Shown: in pieces, positions 36,202 to 46,246 of the stretch
Layout: each line of letters opens with the position of its first letter
How positions within the stretch are numbered: the stretch's first letter is position 1
From: Herbaspirillum sp. RTI4
GTDB taxonomy: Bacteria > Pseudomonadota > Gammaproteobacteria > Burkholderiales > Burkholderiaceae_D
Direction: 5' to 3'
NCBI RefSeq assembly: GCF_034313965.1
Contig: NZ_JAVIWQ010000002.1
Span: forward strand, 1,984,001 to 2,048,000
DNA length: 64,000 bases
Notes under the pieces: generated by a model
The model's input: only the letters and a program-made list of their open reading frames with translations
What the model was told of the DNA's origin: nothing
The model's database searches: none
Made by a program: the position numbers and the translations under genes

Positions 36202-37665
36202 ATGAACATATTCTTATTCTTCCCAAAACCCATCCTTCCGATTTTGCTGTCTATTAGCATTTTTGCGATTTTTCCAGGAATCCAAAGTGTCGCTTACGCG
36301 GCACCTGCAGTGATTGGTTTGCCAGATTTTGCCGACATCGTTGACCGTACCGGGCCGGCTGTTGTCAACATACGCACGACTGAGCGTGCCAAAGTGGTGC
36401 AAGCGCAGGACGGTAGCGAAGACGAGGAAATGCAAGAGCTGTTGCGCCGATTTTTTGGTGCCCCACGTCAAGCGCAGCCGAATACGCCCCGAGGTAAAAA
36501 GCCCGCACCGCAACTCGAAGAAGTACCTCGAGGGGTCGGGTCAGGTTTCATTATTTCTGCCGACGGCTACATCATGACCAACGCACATGTGGTTGATAGT
36601 GCAACAGAAGTATATGTAACGCTGACTGACAAGCGAGAATTCAAAGCTAAGATTATCGGTTCCGATGCAAGGTCTGATGTTGCCTTGTTGAAAATTGACG
36701 GTAGCAATTTACCCCGGCTGGCTATCGGGGATTCGGACAAAATCCGGGTCGGTGAATGGGTCTTGGCGATTGGTTCACCTTTCGGTCTTGAAAGCACGGT
36801 AACCTCCGGCATCGTTTCGGCCAAAGCACGCGATACGGGTGACTATCTTCCCCTTATCCAAACGGATGTCGCAGTCAATCCAGGTAATTCCGGTGGCCCT
36901 CTGATTAATCTTCGTGGTGAAGTCATCGGAATCAATTCACAAATTTACAGCCGCTCCGGCGGCTTCATGGGTATTTCATTCGCCGTACCGATTGACGAAG
37001 CTTTGCGCGTTTCCGATCAGCTTAAGAGCAGTGGAAAAGTTACCCGAGGCAGAATCGGGGTGCAGATTGGTGAGGTTACCAAGGATGTGGCAGAGTCGCT
37101 GGGCCTGACTCGTGGACAGGGAGCTTTGGTGCAGCGGGTTGAACCCGGAGGGCCAGCCGAAAAAAGCGGACTCGTACCTGGCGATATCATTCTCAAGTTC
37201 AATGGCGCACTGATTGACCGATATAGTGATCTGCCTCGATTGGTTGGTAGCACCAAGCCAGGTTCGCGGGCCGTTCTCAATGTCTGGCGAAAAGGAAGCG
37301 CGCGCGATATTAACTTAGTCATCGTCGAACTAGAGTCAGATAAAGTGGTGAAGGCCGCGGATAAAAAAAGCCGACCAGAGCCGTTCGTCAATGCCCTGGG
37401 CTTGAGCGTAAGTAATCTGAACGATGATCAAAAGAAAGAACTGAAAATTGAAAGCGGCATTGTGGTTGATGTCGCAGAAGGTGCCGCAGCTCGCTCGGGC
37501 ATTCGCCCCGGAGATGTGATTCAGCGGCTTAATAATATTGACGTTACTGACGTCCGCCAATTCAACGCCTTAGTGGCTAAGTTGGAGGCCAAGAAAGCGG
37601 TCGCCCTTTTAATTCGTCGGGCTGATTCCTCCCGGTTTGTAACGGTTGCTCCCGGCGGCAATTAA
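36202..37665 (+). CDS. mucD: Periplasmic serine protease DegP/MucD
   Basis: 487 residues with a signal peptide (LPILLSISIFAIFPGIQSVAYA). The trypsin-like domain has the full triad: His 129 (TNAHVV), Asp 159 (SDVALLK), Ser 230 (GNSGGPL). Two PDZ domains follow (about 280-370 and 390-480; GALVQRVEPGGPAEKSGLVP and SGIRPGDVI). It degrades misfolded envelope proteins and belongs to the sigma-E circuit. The start lies 3 bp after the stop of the rseB relic and has no clear Shine-Dalgarno sequence, as if it once relied on coupling to rseB translation. Confidence 0.95.
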   Translation: MNIFLFFPKPILPILLSISIFAIFPGIQSVAYAAPAVIGLPDFADIVDRTGPAVVNIRTTERAKVVQAQDGSEDEEMQELLRRFFGAPRQAQPNTPRGKKPAPQLEEVPRGVGSGFIISADGYIMTNAHVVDSATEVYVTLTDKREFKAKIIGSDARSDVALLKIDGSNLPRLAIGDSDKIRVGEWVLAIGSPFGLESTVTSGIVSAKARDTGDYLPLIQTDVAVNPGNSGGPLINLRGEVIGINSQIYSRSGGFMGISFAVPIDEALRVSDQLKSSGKVTRGRIGVQIGEVTKDVAESLGLTRGQGALVQRVEPGGPAEKSGLVPGDIILKFNGALIDRYSDLPRLVGSTKPGSRAVLNVWRKGSARDINLVIVELESDKVVKAADKKSRPEPFVNALGLSVSNLNDDQKKELKIESGIVVDVAEGAAARSGIRPGDVIQRLNNIDVTDVRQFNALVAKLEAKKAVALLIRRADSSRFVTVAPGGN

Positions 37666-37683
37666 AGATTGATGAATTGCTGG

Positions 37684-37717
37684 AAAAGCTGCATGAGTAT
37701 CCCTCATGCAGCTTTTT
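37684..37717 (+). terminator. Intrinsic terminator after mucD
   Basis: A perfect 14-bp stem (AAAAGCTGCATGAG, 37684-37697, with CTCATGCAGCTTTT, 37703-37716) and a 5-base loop. The A-rich/T-rich ends would let it act in both directions. Confidence 0.8.
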
Positions 37718-37810
37718 CATTTCTGAAGTAATTTCAGCGCAGCATGTCTGAGTCTTAATCAGTTCTGGGCATATGCCAATAGCGATTCTTCCTCAACTAC
37801 ACAATTGCCG

Positions 37811-38065
37811 ATGGTCCATTTCACACTTTATTCCCGCGGGTATTGCCATTTGTGCGACGAGATGCTGTCTGCATTGCAGGCTTATGCCGCTGATTTCAGA
37901 TTTACTGTTGAAGTCGTCGATGTCGATGCGGACCCCGCGCTAGTGGTCCTTTACGATGAGCTGGTCCCCGTACTGGTCTATAGCCATAACGGCGCGCCAC
38001 CGGCACAGTTGTGCCACTATTTTCTCGATAGGGAGGGACTTGTTGACCTTCTTGCGAAGGCCTGA
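37811..38065 (+). CDS. Glutaredoxin-like (DUF836) thioredoxin-fold protein
   Basis: 84 residues from ATG 37811. FTLYSRGYCHLCDEM gives an N-terminal CxxC in a thioredoxin-fold start; VVDVDADPALVVLYDELVPVL supplies the conserved cis-Pro strand. This is the small glutaredoxin-like family commonly found just upstream of lepA in betaproteobacteria. Probably a cytoplasmic thiol-disulfide protein; partner unknown. A TTG at 37805 is an alternative start two codons earlier. Confidence 0.82.
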   Translation: MVHFTLYSRGYCHLCDEMLSALQAYAADFRFTVEVVDVDADPALVVLYDELVPVLVYSHNGAPPAQLCHYFLDREGLVDLLAKA

Positions 38066-38142
38066 TCTCCTGTCCGATAGAGATACACGGCTGCTCACCC
38101 CGGAAATCCGGTAAAATGAGGCTTCTATAACCTGCAGCGAAG

Positions 38143-38186
38143 GCGCTCGCCCCCGGGAAATGTTACCTGGCCGGAGCGCTTTTTTT
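38143..38186 (+). terminator. Terminator-like hairpin just before lepA (terminator or attenuator)
   Basis: GCGCT (38143-38147) pairs with AGCGC (38175-38179) and CCGG (38153-38156) with CCGG (38171-38174), followed by seven T (38180-38186), only 15 bp before the lepA ATG. A TAAAAT at 38112-38117 could be a -10 upstream of it. Confidence 0.5.
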
Positions 38187-38201
38187 GTAACCGCAATTTT
38201 A

Positions 38202-39989
38202 ATGAAAAATATCCGCAACTTCTCCATTATCGCCCACATCGACCACGGCAAATCAACGCTGGCGGATCGCATCATTCAGCTTTGCGGAGGCCTGTCAAAC
38301 CGCGAAATGGAAGCCCAGGTTCTCGATTCCATGGACATTGAACGTGAGCGAGGCATCACGATCAAGGCACAGACCGCAGCGCTATCCTACAAGGCGCGTG
38401 ATGGTCAGATTTACAACCTGAATCTGATCGATACACCCGGCCACGTCGATTTCAGCTACGAAGTGAGCCGTTCACTTTCCGCTTGCGAGGGGGCATTGCT
38501 GGTCGTTGATGCCTCGCAAGGGGTAGAAGCCCAGACGGTCGCCAACTGCTATACCGCGCTCGAACTCGGCGTGGAAGTAGTTCCCGTACTGAACAAGATC
38601 GATTTGCCTTCCGCCGATCCAGACAATGCCATTTCCGAAATCGAAGACGTCATTGGCATTGATGCCAGCGATGCAGTGCATTGCTCGGCTAAAACGGGTC
38701 TTGGCGTCGAGGACGTGCTGGAAGCGCTGATCGTCAAGGTGCCCGCACCAAAAGGCGATGTAGATGCCCCCCTGCAAGCTCTGATTGTCGACTCCTGGTT
38801 CGATAACTATGTCGGCGTCGTCATGCTGGTGCGCATCATCAATGGCATGCTGCGGCCAAAGGACAAGATATTGCTGATGGCCAGCGGCACCCAGCATCTG
38901 ACCGAAAGCGTGGGCGTATTTACGCCCAAGTCGCAATCGCGCGAGTCGCTATCAGCCGGGCAGGTAGGCTTCATCATTGCCGGTATCAAGGAATTGAAAG
39001 CCGCCAAGGTGGGCGATACCGTGACACTAGCGGCCAAGCCTGCTGCCGAAGCCTTGCCGGGCTTCAAGGAAGTGCAGCCGCAAGTGTTTGCCGGCTTGTT
39101 CCCGGTCGAGGCGAACCAGTACGACGCGCTGCGCGATTCGCTGGAAAAACTCAAGCTCAACGATGCCGCCTTGCAATATGAGCCGGAAGTCTCTCAGGCG
39201 CTGGGGTTTGGTTTCCGTTGCGGCTTCCTCGGTTTGCTGCACATGGAAATCGTCCAGGAACGTCTGGAGCGCGAATTCGACATGGACTTGATCACCACCG
39301 CACCAACGGTGATCTATGAAGTGATCCTGCCTAGCGGCGCGATCCTGATGGTCGACAATCCCTCCAAGATGCCTGAGCCGTCCAAAATTCAGGAGGTAAG
39401 GGAGCCGATCGTTACGGTCAACCTGTACATGCCTCAGGAATACGTCGGCTCCGTGATTACCTTGTGTACGCAAAAGCGTGGTGTGCAAATCGACATGAGC
39501 TACCACGGCAAGCAAGTGCAGCTGATTTACGAAATGCCCATGGCTGAAATCGTATTGGACTTTTTCGATAGGCTCAAATCGACTTCGCGCGGCTATGCCT
39601 CGATGGATTATGAATTCAAAGAGTACCGCGCTGCCGATGTGGTGAAGGTCGACATGCTGATCAACAGCGAAAAAGTCGATGCGCTGGCAATCATTGTGCA
39701 TCGCTCCAATAGCCAGTTCCGAGGCCGTGCGGTGGCCGCCAAGATGCGAGAACTGATTCCCCGACAAATGTTCGATGTCGCCATTCAGGCAACGATTGGC
39801 TCCAACATTATTTCTCGTGAGAACGTCAAAGCTCTGCGCAAGAACGTGCTGGCCAAGTGCTACGGCGGTGATATCAGCCGCAAACGCAAACTGCTGGAAA
39901 AACAGAAGGCCGGTAAAAAACGGATGAAGCAAGTCGGCTCTGTGGAAATCCCGCAAGAAGCCTTCCTGGCAATTTTACAAGTGGAATAA
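38202..39989 (+). CDS. lepA: Elongation factor 4 (LepA)
   Basis: 595 residues from ATG 38202 ([19 protein letters not shown]); the open frame upstream to 38160 runs through a terminator hairpin and is not coding. GTPase motifs: [10 protein letters not shown] (G1), DTPGHVDF (G3), [10 protein letters not shown] (G4). The family-specific C-terminal domain is present ([20 protein letters not shown]). It acts on the ribosome, back-translocating or remodelling stalled complexes. lepB starts 2 bp after its stop. Confidence 0.98.
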   Translation: MKNIRNFSIIAHIDHGKSTLADRIIQLCGGLSNREMEAQVLDSMDIERERGITIKAQTAALSYKARDGQIYNLNLIDTPGHVDFSYEVSRSLSACEGALLVVDASQGVEAQTVANCYTALELGVEVVPVLNKIDLPSADPDNAISEIEDVIGIDASDAVHCSAKTGLGVEDVLEALIVKVPAPKGDVDAPLQALIVDSWFDNYVGVVMLVRIINGMLRPKDKILLMASGTQHLTESVGVFTPKSQSRESLSAGQVGFIIAGIKELKAAKVGDTVTLAAKPAAEALPGFKEVQPQVFAGLFPVEANQYDALRDSLEKLKLNDAALQYEPEVSQALGFGFRCGFLGLLHMEIVQERLEREFDMDLITTAPTVIYEVILPSGAILMVDNPSKMPEPSKIQEVREPIVTVNLYMPQEYVGSVITLCTQKRGVQIDMSYHGKQVQLIYEMPMAEIVLDFFDRLKSTSRGYASMDYEFKEYRAADVVKVDMLINSEKVDALAIIVHRSNSQFRGRAVAAKMRELIPRQMFDVAIQATIGSNIISRENVKALRKNVLAKCYGGDISRKRKLLEKQKAGKKRMKQVGSVEIPQEAFLAILQVE

Positions 39990-39991
39990 CA

Positions 39992-40903
39992 ATGAACCTG
40001 CAAGCCCTGTTAGGCAATTTCGCCTTGATTTTATTCGTGTTGATGCTCATTACTGGCGTCATCTGGTTCCTGGATCTGTTTTATCTCGGCCGTCAGCGCC
40101 GCGCCCGAGCCGATGCAGCACTGGCAGCGTTCGATGCCCGTAACGCGCAGTTGCGCGCGCAAGGGATTGAGCCAGACAGCACCGGCCGTGTGGAGTTGGC
40201 AGAAGGGCTGCTGCGGCAACCGGTATGGATAGAATATTCCGGCAGTTTTTTCCCTGTCATTGCCGTGGTGTTCTTTTTGCGCTCGTTCTTGTATGAGCCA
40301 TTCAAGATTCCTTCCAGCTCTATGGTTCCAACGCTGCTGGTGGGCGATCTGATTCTGGTCAACAAGTACACTTACGGCATTCGTTTGCCCATCATCAATA
40401 AAAAAATCCTTGAAATTAATCAGCCGCAACGCGGCGACGTGATGGTGTTCAAATACCCGAAAGACACGGCGGTCGATTACATCAAACGGGTGGTTGGCGT
40501 GCCGGGTGATAAAATAGTCTATAGAAACAAGCGTTTAACGATTAATGGTAAGGCGCTTTCTTATGAGTCGCTGCCTGATTTTCTCGATGAAGAAAGCCTC
40601 ACGTATTCCAAGCAGTGGCAGGAAAATCTGACCGGCAACGATCACAAGATCCTCAACAATGAAAACGCGCCGAACTACGTGCCTAACCCGGACGCTTTTC
40701 CGCAGCACGAATTGTGTACTTACGACTCCGATGGCTTTGCCTGTACGGTTCCGGCCGGTCAATATTTCATGATGGGTGATAATCGGGACAATAGTCTGGA
40801 TAGCCGCTACTGGGGCTTCGTTCCCGATGCGAATATTGTAGGGAAAGCATTTTTTGTCTGGATGAATCTGGGCAACTTCAAGCGTATCGGCAGTTTTCAT
40901 TAA
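39992..40903 (+). CDS. lepB: Signal peptidase I
   Basis: 303 residues. Two N-terminal membrane helices (about 8-28 and 82-98), then the catalytic Ser 110 (IPSSSMVPT) and Lys 165 (DYIKRVVGVPGDK) and the box GDNRDNSLDSRYWG near 268. It cleaves signal peptides on the periplasmic face of the inner membrane, including those of MucD and TpsB in this window. It starts directly after lepA, as in E. coli. Confidence 0.97.
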   Translation: MNLQALLGNFALILFVLMLITGVIWFLDLFYLGRQRRARADAALAAFDARNAQLRAQGIEPDSTGRVELAEGLLRQPVWIEYSGSFFPVIAVVFFLRSFLYEPFKIPSSSMVPTLLVGDLILVNKYTYGIRLPIINKKILEINQPQRGDVMVFKYPKDTAVDYIKRVVGVPGDKIVYRNKRLTINGKALSYESLPDFLDEESLTYSKQWQENLTGNDHKILNNENAPNYVPNPDAFPQHELCTYDSDGFACTVPAGQYFMMGDNRDNSLDSRYWGFVPDANIVGKAFFVWMNLGNFKRIGSFH

Positions 40904-40999
40904 GCCTGCGTGCAGCATGGCAGACGTTCCGTAAGGAAGTCTGCCCGGTGAATGCCCGACGTTGTTGGCATTTTCCTTCAGGGCCTAAGTGAGCATCAA

Positions 41000-42034
41000 A
41001 TGGATTCATCAATATTGCAAAATCGGCTTGGCCACAAGTTTCAGAATGCTGGGTTGTTGCAGCAGGCCTTGACGCATCGAAGCCATAGCAGCATCCATAA
41101 CGAGCGCTTCGAATTCCTCGGCGACTCTATTCTCAACTGCGTCGTTGCTTCTCTCTTGTTCGATCGCTATAGCAAAATCGACGAAGGCGATCTGTCGCGT
41201 TTGCGCGCCAATCTGGTCAAGCAGCAGTCGCTTTACGAAATTGCCCAGCGTCTGGAGTTATCGCAATTCCTTCGGCTGGGCGAGGGTGAGCTGAAATCGG
41301 GCGGTTTCCGACGCCCCTCCATTCTGGCGGACACGCTCGAAGCACTGTTTGGCGCTATTTTTCTCGATGCCGGATTCAATGCCGCACGCGATGTCATCCG
41401 TTCGCTTTACATTCCGATCCTCGACAGCGTAGATCCTAAAACCTTGGGCAAGGATGCCAAGACACTGCTGCAAGAATATCTGCAAGGAAAGAAAATTGCC
41501 CTGCCGCAGTACAACGTGGTTGCCACGCATGGCGCCGCACATAATCAGGAATTCGAAATAGAGTGTCTGGTCCCCAAACTGGAGATTCAGGTCTTCGGAA
41601 CCGGTGGCAGCCGCCGTGCAGGCGAGCAGGCCGCGGCCAAGCTGGCATTGGAGGCAGTGCAGACCGCTCTGGTGAAAACACCTTCCGGCGCGCGTAAAGC
41701 CCGGCCACGCGCCGCGCAACTGAAGCTGACTGGTATCGCCACGATACAATCGGGCGCACCGACTGGCGAAGACTCTGCTCAGGAGTCCTTGCAGTTGATC
41801 GCACATAAAGCCGCTTCCAAAACCGAGAAATCGGATAAAGACAGCAAAGCCACCGCACTCAAGGCAGAACCTAAAACGCATGCCAAAACTGACGCCAAAG
41901 CAAGCGACGCCAAAGCATCACACAGCGAATTGAAACCTGACGCCACAACCAAGACCGTCACCCCCAATGACGCTCCCAGCGATACCGGCACACCGGCCGC
42001 TTCACCTACCGCTAATAACACTAAAATCGCATGA
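41000..42034 (+). CDS. rnc: Ribonuclease III with long C-terminal extension
   Basis: 344 residues from ATG 41000, against about 225 in E. coli. The catalytic signature [12 protein letters not shown] (about 35-46) and [19 protein letters not shown] (about 107) are intact, followed by a dsRNA-binding domain (about 150-220; [19 protein letters not shown]). The final ~115 residues are low-complexity, Lys/Ala/Asp/Thr-rich and likely disordered. It cleaves double-stranded RNA in rRNA and mRNA processing. ATG 40952 is an alternative start adding 16 residues. The stop overlaps era (ATGA). Confidence 0.95.
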   Translation: MDSSILQNRLGHKFQNAGLLQQALTHRSHSSIHNERFEFLGDSILNCVVASLLFDRYSKIDEGDLSRLRANLVKQQSLYEIAQRLELSQFLRLGEGELKSGGFRRPSILADTLEALFGAIFLDAGFNAARDVIRSLYIPILDSVDPKTLGKDAKTLLQEYLQGKKIALPQYNVVATHGAAHNQEFEIECLVPKLEIQVFGTGGSRRAGEQAAAKLALEAVQTALVKTPSGARKARPRAAQLKLTGIATIQSGAPTGEDSAQESLQLIAHKAASKTEKSDKDSKATALKAEPKTHAKTDAKASDAKASHSELKPDATTKTVTPNDAPSDTGTPAASPTANNTKIA

Positions 42035-42945
42035 CCGAGCCTTCTACCAGCACGACACTCCCCGCCGATTTCCGTTGCGGCTACATTGCCATCGTGGGGC
42101 GTCCCAACGTGGGCAAATCCACGCTGATGAACGCCTTGATCGGCGCCAAAGTCAGCATCACCTCGCGCAAAGCACAAACTACCCGGCACCGTATCACCGG
42201 TATTCAGACCTTGCCGGATACGCAATTCGTCTACGTTGATACCCCCGGTTTTCAGACGCGGCACAGCAATCCGCTCAACAAGACACTGAACCGTACCGTC
42301 AACAATACCCTGACGTCTTCCGACGTCATTCTGTTTCTGGTCGAAGCCGGCACGTTCAGCGCGGCCGATCAGCAAGTGATCGACCTGCTGCCCAAAGATG
42401 TACCGTGCATCCTGGTCATCAACAAGTCGGATCGCGTGACGGACAAAGCCACCCTGATGCCCTTTGCCCAACAGCTTGCCGCCAAGCATCCGTTTGTCGC
42501 CGTGGTACCGGTCTCGGCCAAACAAGGTTTTCAACTGGAAAACCTGCAAGGCGAAGCGCGTCGCTACCTGCCGCAAAATCCACCGATGTTCGATGCCGAC
42601 GACATCACCGACCGCAGCGAAAAATTTCTTGCCTCGGAAATCGTGCGCGAAAAAGTATTCCGTTTCGTCGGCGAAGAGCTGCCCTACACCAGCACCGTTA
42701 TCATCGAAAAATTTGAACAGGAAGGCAATCTGCGACGCATTTTCGCCGCCATCCTGGTGCAGCGCGAGATGCACAAAGCCATGGTCATCGGTGCCAAGGG
42801 TGCGCGTCTGAAGGACATCTCGACTCAATCCCGGCTCGACATGGAGCGGCTGTTCGGCGGCCCAGTTTATCTGGAAATCTGGATCAAAGTGAAATCTGGC
42901 TGGGCCGACAATGAAGCCGGTCTGCGCGCCTACGGTTACGAATAG
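42031..42945 (+). CDS. era: GTPase Era
   Basis: 304 residues. GTPase motifs: [12 protein letters not shown] (G1), DTPGFQT (G3), VINKSDRV (G4), VSAKQG (G5). The C-terminal KH domain has [14 protein letters not shown]. It binds the 3' end of 16S rRNA and guides 30S assembly. It is coupled to rnc by a 4-base overlap, the usual arrangement, and followed by recO after 11 bp. Confidence 0.98.
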   Translation: MTEPSTSTTLPADFRCGYIAIVGRPNVGKSTLMNALIGAKVSITSRKAQTTRHRITGIQTLPDTQFVYVDTPGFQTRHSNPLNKTLNRTVNNTLTSSDVILFLVEAGTFSAADQQVIDLLPKDVPCILVINKSDRVTDKATLMPFAQQLAAKHPFVAVVPVSAKQGFQLENLQGEARRYLPQNPPMFDADDITDRSEKFLASEIVREKVFRFVGEELPYTSTVIIEKFEQEGNLRRIFAAILVQREMHKAMVIGAKGARLKDISTQSRLDMERLFGGPVYLEIWIKVKSGWADNEAGLRAYGYE

Positions 42946-42956
42946 GCATTGCCGCT

Positions 42957-43802
42957 TTGAGCACGGATCCCGATGCCGGGTTGGCGTCATCCACCGATAG
43001 CACGACCGCGCCGGCAGAAACCTCTGCCCCGCGTGTCAAAACCGCTGCTGCCGCCAAGCCGCGCACAAGTACTGCGCGACGCAGCCCAAGCGAACATCGT
43101 GTGACAGAGCAACCCGGCTTCATCCTCCACAGCTATCCCTACAAAGAAACCAGCCTGATCGTCGACGTGCTGACACGCGATTACGGCCGCATTGGCTTGA
43201 TGGCCAAAGGGGCTAAACGCCCGCATTCCAAGCTGCGCGGCGCATTGCAAACCTTTCAACCGCTGGCAGTCGGCTGGTCCGGCAAATCCGAAATCCGCAC
43301 GCTGATCGCCGCCGAATGGGTAGGCGGACTATTGCCGCTGGAAAAATCGGCACTGCTGTGCGGTTTTTACCTCAATGAACTGCTGGTCAAACTGACCGCC
43401 CGCGACGATCCCCATCCCGAACTGTTCGACCACTACGTTGCCACGCTCAACCAGCTGGCGCATGGAGAAGCGCCGCCGATTGTGTTGCGCCAGTTCGAGC
43501 GCGCCTTGTTGAAATCGACCGGCGTGGCCGGCAATCTGACGGTCTGCACCCGCAGCGGAAAAGCCGTACAGCCGGACGGTCAATACGTCGTCGATCCCGA
43601 ACGCGGCGCACGGCTAGCCATGGTGTCCGACGTCTGGCCGCGTGTATCCGGCAAAACTTTGCTGGATATGGAAAGGGAAGACTACGCCGACAGCACCACC
43701 CAGATGCAAAGCAAATTCCTGATGCGTTTTTTGCTGGCGCATCATTTGGGCGGCGTGCAGTTGAATACACGGCAGATATTGATCGACCTGATGCAGTTGT
43801 AA
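42957..43802 (+). CDS. recO: DNA repair protein RecO
   Basis: 281 residues if started at TTG 42957. The OB-fold start ([19 protein letters not shown]) appears only at about residue 52, after a Thr/Ala/Pro-rich low-complexity leader that is probably disordered. GTG at 43101 would give a more usual length (about 233). [16 protein letters not shown] and [17 protein letters not shown] are characteristic of RecO. It loads RecA with RecR in the RecF pathway. It is part of the rnc-era-recO-pdxJ run. Confidence 0.92.
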   Translation: MSTDPDAGLASSTDSTTAPAETSAPRVKTAAAAKPRTSTARRSPSEHRVTEQPGFILHSYPYKETSLIVDVLTRDYGRIGLMAKGAKRPHSKLRGALQTFQPLAVGWSGKSEIRTLIAAEWVGGLLPLEKSALLCGFYLNELLVKLTARDDPHPELFDHYVATLNQLAHGEAPPIVLRQFERALLKSTGVAGNLTVCTRSGKAVQPDGQYVVDPERGARLAMVSDVWPRVSGKTLLDMEREDYADSTTQMQSKFLMRFLLAHHLGGVQLNTRQILIDLMQL

Positions 43803-44018
43803 ATCCGTGCTGATGGTCGCCGTATCGACGCCTGTCATCGTCACGATGCAAGTCCGGGCAGGGCAGATGGGGAATGTTGCGTAAAATTGCAGGGATGCCG
43901 ACGCAGGCAGAATGAGAGCTCCTGTAAAACCCGGCCCGCATCATTGCGGCAGCGTTACTCTCTACCAATGTAGTCAGGCACTTTTAGTCATCGATTCGCA
44001 GAGTTTCTAAAGGAACAC

Positions 44019-44789
44019 ATGAGCTTTTTACAACCCGCCGGTTCCGCTCTGGAACTGGGCATCAATATCGATCACATCGCCACCTTGCGCAACGTGCGCG
44101 GCACCGTCTATCCCGATCCTCTGCAAGCAGCGCTGCAAGCTGAAGAAGCCGGAGCCGATGCCATCACCCTGCATCTGCGCGAAGACCGGCGTCATATCCG
44201 TGATGCGGATGTGGAACTGATCCGTCCCCAATTGCGCACCCGCATGAACCTTGAAGCGGCAGTCACGCCGGAAATGATCGACATCGCCTGCCGCATCAAA
44301 CCGCAGGACGTTTGTCTGGTCCCGGAAAAACGACACGAAGTCACTACCGAAGGCGGGCTGGATGTCGTCACGCATTTCGCGCAGGTGCAGGCGGCTGTCA
44401 GACAATTGCAGGCAGAAGGTATACGTGTGAGTCTGTTCATTGATCCCGACACGGCGCAAATTCAGGCCGCCGCCGAAACCGGCGCGGAAGTGATTGAATT
44501 GCACACCGGCTGCTATGCCGATGCGCCGGACGCCGCCACCGAAAAAACCGAACTGGCGCGGGTGCAGCAAAGCGTGCTGGAAGGCATGCGGCGCGGCCTT
44601 AGAGTCAATGCCGGCCACGGTCTGCATTTTGGCAATGTCCAGCCGATTGCGGCGATCACCGATATCTCCGAACTCAATATCGGCCACGCCATCGTCGCTC
44701 ACGCCGTCTTCGTTGGCTGGCAATCTGCAATCCGTGAAATGAAAGCGCTGATGCAGCAGGCGCGCAGCATGGATCACCGGGGGGCCTGA
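44019..44789 (+). CDS. pdxJ: Pyridoxine 5'-phosphate synthase
   Basis: 256 residues. [18 protein letters not shown] and [15 protein letters not shown] hold the N-terminal active-site residues; [18 protein letters not shown] and [12 protein letters not shown] are also conserved. It condenses 3-amino-2-oxopropyl phosphate with deoxyxylulose phosphate to pyridoxine phosphate. AAAGGAA lies 5 bases before the ATG. A 216-bp gap separates it from recO. The stop overlaps the acpS start (TGATG). Confidence 0.97.
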   Translation: MSFLQPAGSALELGINIDHIATLRNVRGTVYPDPLQAALQAEEAGADAITLHLREDRRHIRDADVELIRPQLRTRMNLEAAVTPEMIDIACRIKPQDVCLVPEKRHEVTTEGGLDVVTHFAQVQAAVRQLQAEGIRVSLFIDPDTAQIQAAAETGAEVIELHTGCYADAPDAATEKTELARVQQSVLEGMRRGLRVNAGHGLHFGNVQPIAAITDISELNIGHAIVAHAVFVGWQSAIREMKALMQQARSMDHRGA

Positions 44790-45181
44790 TGATCTACGGC
44801 ATCGGCACCGACATCATCCGCATTGCGCGGATAGAAGCGGCCCTGAAACGCAACGGCGACCGCTTTGCCGAGCGCATCCTCGGCGCTGAAGAAATGGAAA
44901 AATATCGGGATCGCACGAGGCGGGTTGAGGCGCGCGGCATCCGTTTTCTGGCCACGCGTTTCGCCGCCAAGGAAGCTTTTTCCAAAGCCATTGGACTGGG
45001 CATGCGCATGCCCATGACCTGGCGCAGCATGCAAGTACTCAATGCGCCCAGCGGTAAGCCGGTCGTCGTCGCTAGCGGCGCATTGAAAGACTGGATGGAA
45101 TCCAGTGGCATCACAGCACAAGTCACCCTTACCGATGAAGCCGAATATGCCGTCGCCTTCGTCATCGCGGAGAAAGCATGA
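44789..45181 (+). CDS. acpS: Holo-ACP synthase
   Basis: 130 residues. [15 protein letters not shown] carries the Mg-binding Asp and [18 protein letters not shown] the Glu/Lys of the AcpS family. It transfers phosphopantetheine from CoA to Ser 37 of AcpP (encoded at 31987). Translational overlaps with pdxJ and nagZ on both sides show a tight operon. Confidence 0.97.
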   Translation: MIYGIGTDIIRIARIEAALKRNGDRFAERILGAEEMEKYRDRTRRVEARGIRFLATRFAAKEAFSKAIGLGMRMPMTWRSMQVLNAPSGKPVVVASGALKDWMESSGITAQVTLTDEAEYAVAFVIAEKA

Positions 45182-46218
45182 ACGCAAAAAAAACAGCAGC
45201 CCCTTCCTTGCCCGGCCCGGTCATGCTCGATGTGGTCGGCCTTCGCCTTGATGCCGACGACCTGCGTCGTATCCGCCACCCGCTGACCGGCGGCGTCATT
45301 TTGTTTGCGCGCAATTATCACAACCGCGAACAACTGACGGCCCTGACGACCGCCATCCATGCCGTTCGGCCGGATGTGCTGATCGCGGTCGATCACGAAG
45401 GTGGCCGGGTGCAACGCTTCAAGACGGACGGTTTTACCCATTTGCCGGCCATGAGCAAGCTTGGCGAACTATGGGAGCGCGACGTACTGGTTGCCACCCG
45501 CACCGCTACCGACGTCGGTTTTGTGCTGGCCGCTGAACTGCGCGCTTGCGGTATCGACCTCTCGTTTACGCCGGTGCTGGACCTCGATTTCGGCGTGTCC
45601 GGCGTCATCGGCAATCGCGCATTTCATCGTGATCCGCGTGTCGTGGCGCTGCTGGCAAAAAGTCTGAATCAGGGACTGGCGCTGGCCGGGATGGCCAATT
45701 GTGGCAAGCATTTTCCCGGTCACGGTTACGTCGAAGCGGATTCGCATGTCGCGCTTCCGGTCGATGAGCGCAGCATGGAAGATATCCTCGGTGAAGATGC
45801 CGCGCCTTACGGCTGGCTGGGCATGAGTCTGGCGGCAGTCATGCCGGCGCATGTGATTTATCCGCAGGTCGATCCGCATCCCGCCGGTTTCTCAAAAAAA
45901 TGGCTGTCCATTCTGCGCGACGATATCGGTTTTCAGGGCGTGATTTTCAGCGACGATCTGAGCATGGAAGGTGCCAGCGTCGCCGGCAATGTCGTCGAAG
46001 GTGCGCGTGCGGCACTGGCTGCCGGTTGCGACATGGTGCTGATCTGCAATTCGCCTGAGAAGGCCGATCAATTGCTGGACGGACTGCCGTCGGCGATCGA
46101 TGCCATTTGCTCTGCACGCGTGGCCGCGCTGCGTCCGGTTGCACCAGCATTGGACTGGGACGCTCTGCAACAAGATGCGCGTTATCAGGCAGCGAAGAAG
46201 GCCTTGCAGATTTTATGA
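45178..46218 (+). CDS. nagZ: Beta-N-acetylhexosaminidase NagZ
   Basis: 346 residues of glycoside hydrolase family 3. [16 protein letters not shown] and [11 protein letters not shown] at the N-terminal half, CGKHFPGHG with the conserved loop His, and the nucleophile Asp in [11 protein letters not shown]. It removes GlcNAc from anhydro-muropeptides in cytoplasmic cell-wall recycling. It overlaps acpS by 4 bases (ATGA). Confidence 0.97.
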   Translation: MNAKKTAAPSLPGPVMLDVVGLRLDADDLRRIRHPLTGGVILFARNYHNREQLTALTTAIHAVRPDVLIAVDHEGGRVQRFKTDGFTHLPAMSKLGELWERDVLVATRTATDVGFVLAAELRACGIDLSFTPVLDLDFGVSGVIGNRAFHRDPRVVALLAKSLNQGLALAGMANCGKHFPGHGYVEADSHVALPVDERSMEDILGEDAAPYGWLGMSLAAVMPAHVIYPQVDPHPAGFSKKWLSILRDDIGFQGVIFSDDLSMEGASVAGNVVEGARAALAAGCDMVLICNSPEKADQLLDGLPSAIDAICSARVAALRPVAPALDWDALQQDARYQAAKKALQIL

Positions 46219-46246
46219 AATCCCCCGCGACAAGGCCCGTGCCGCA

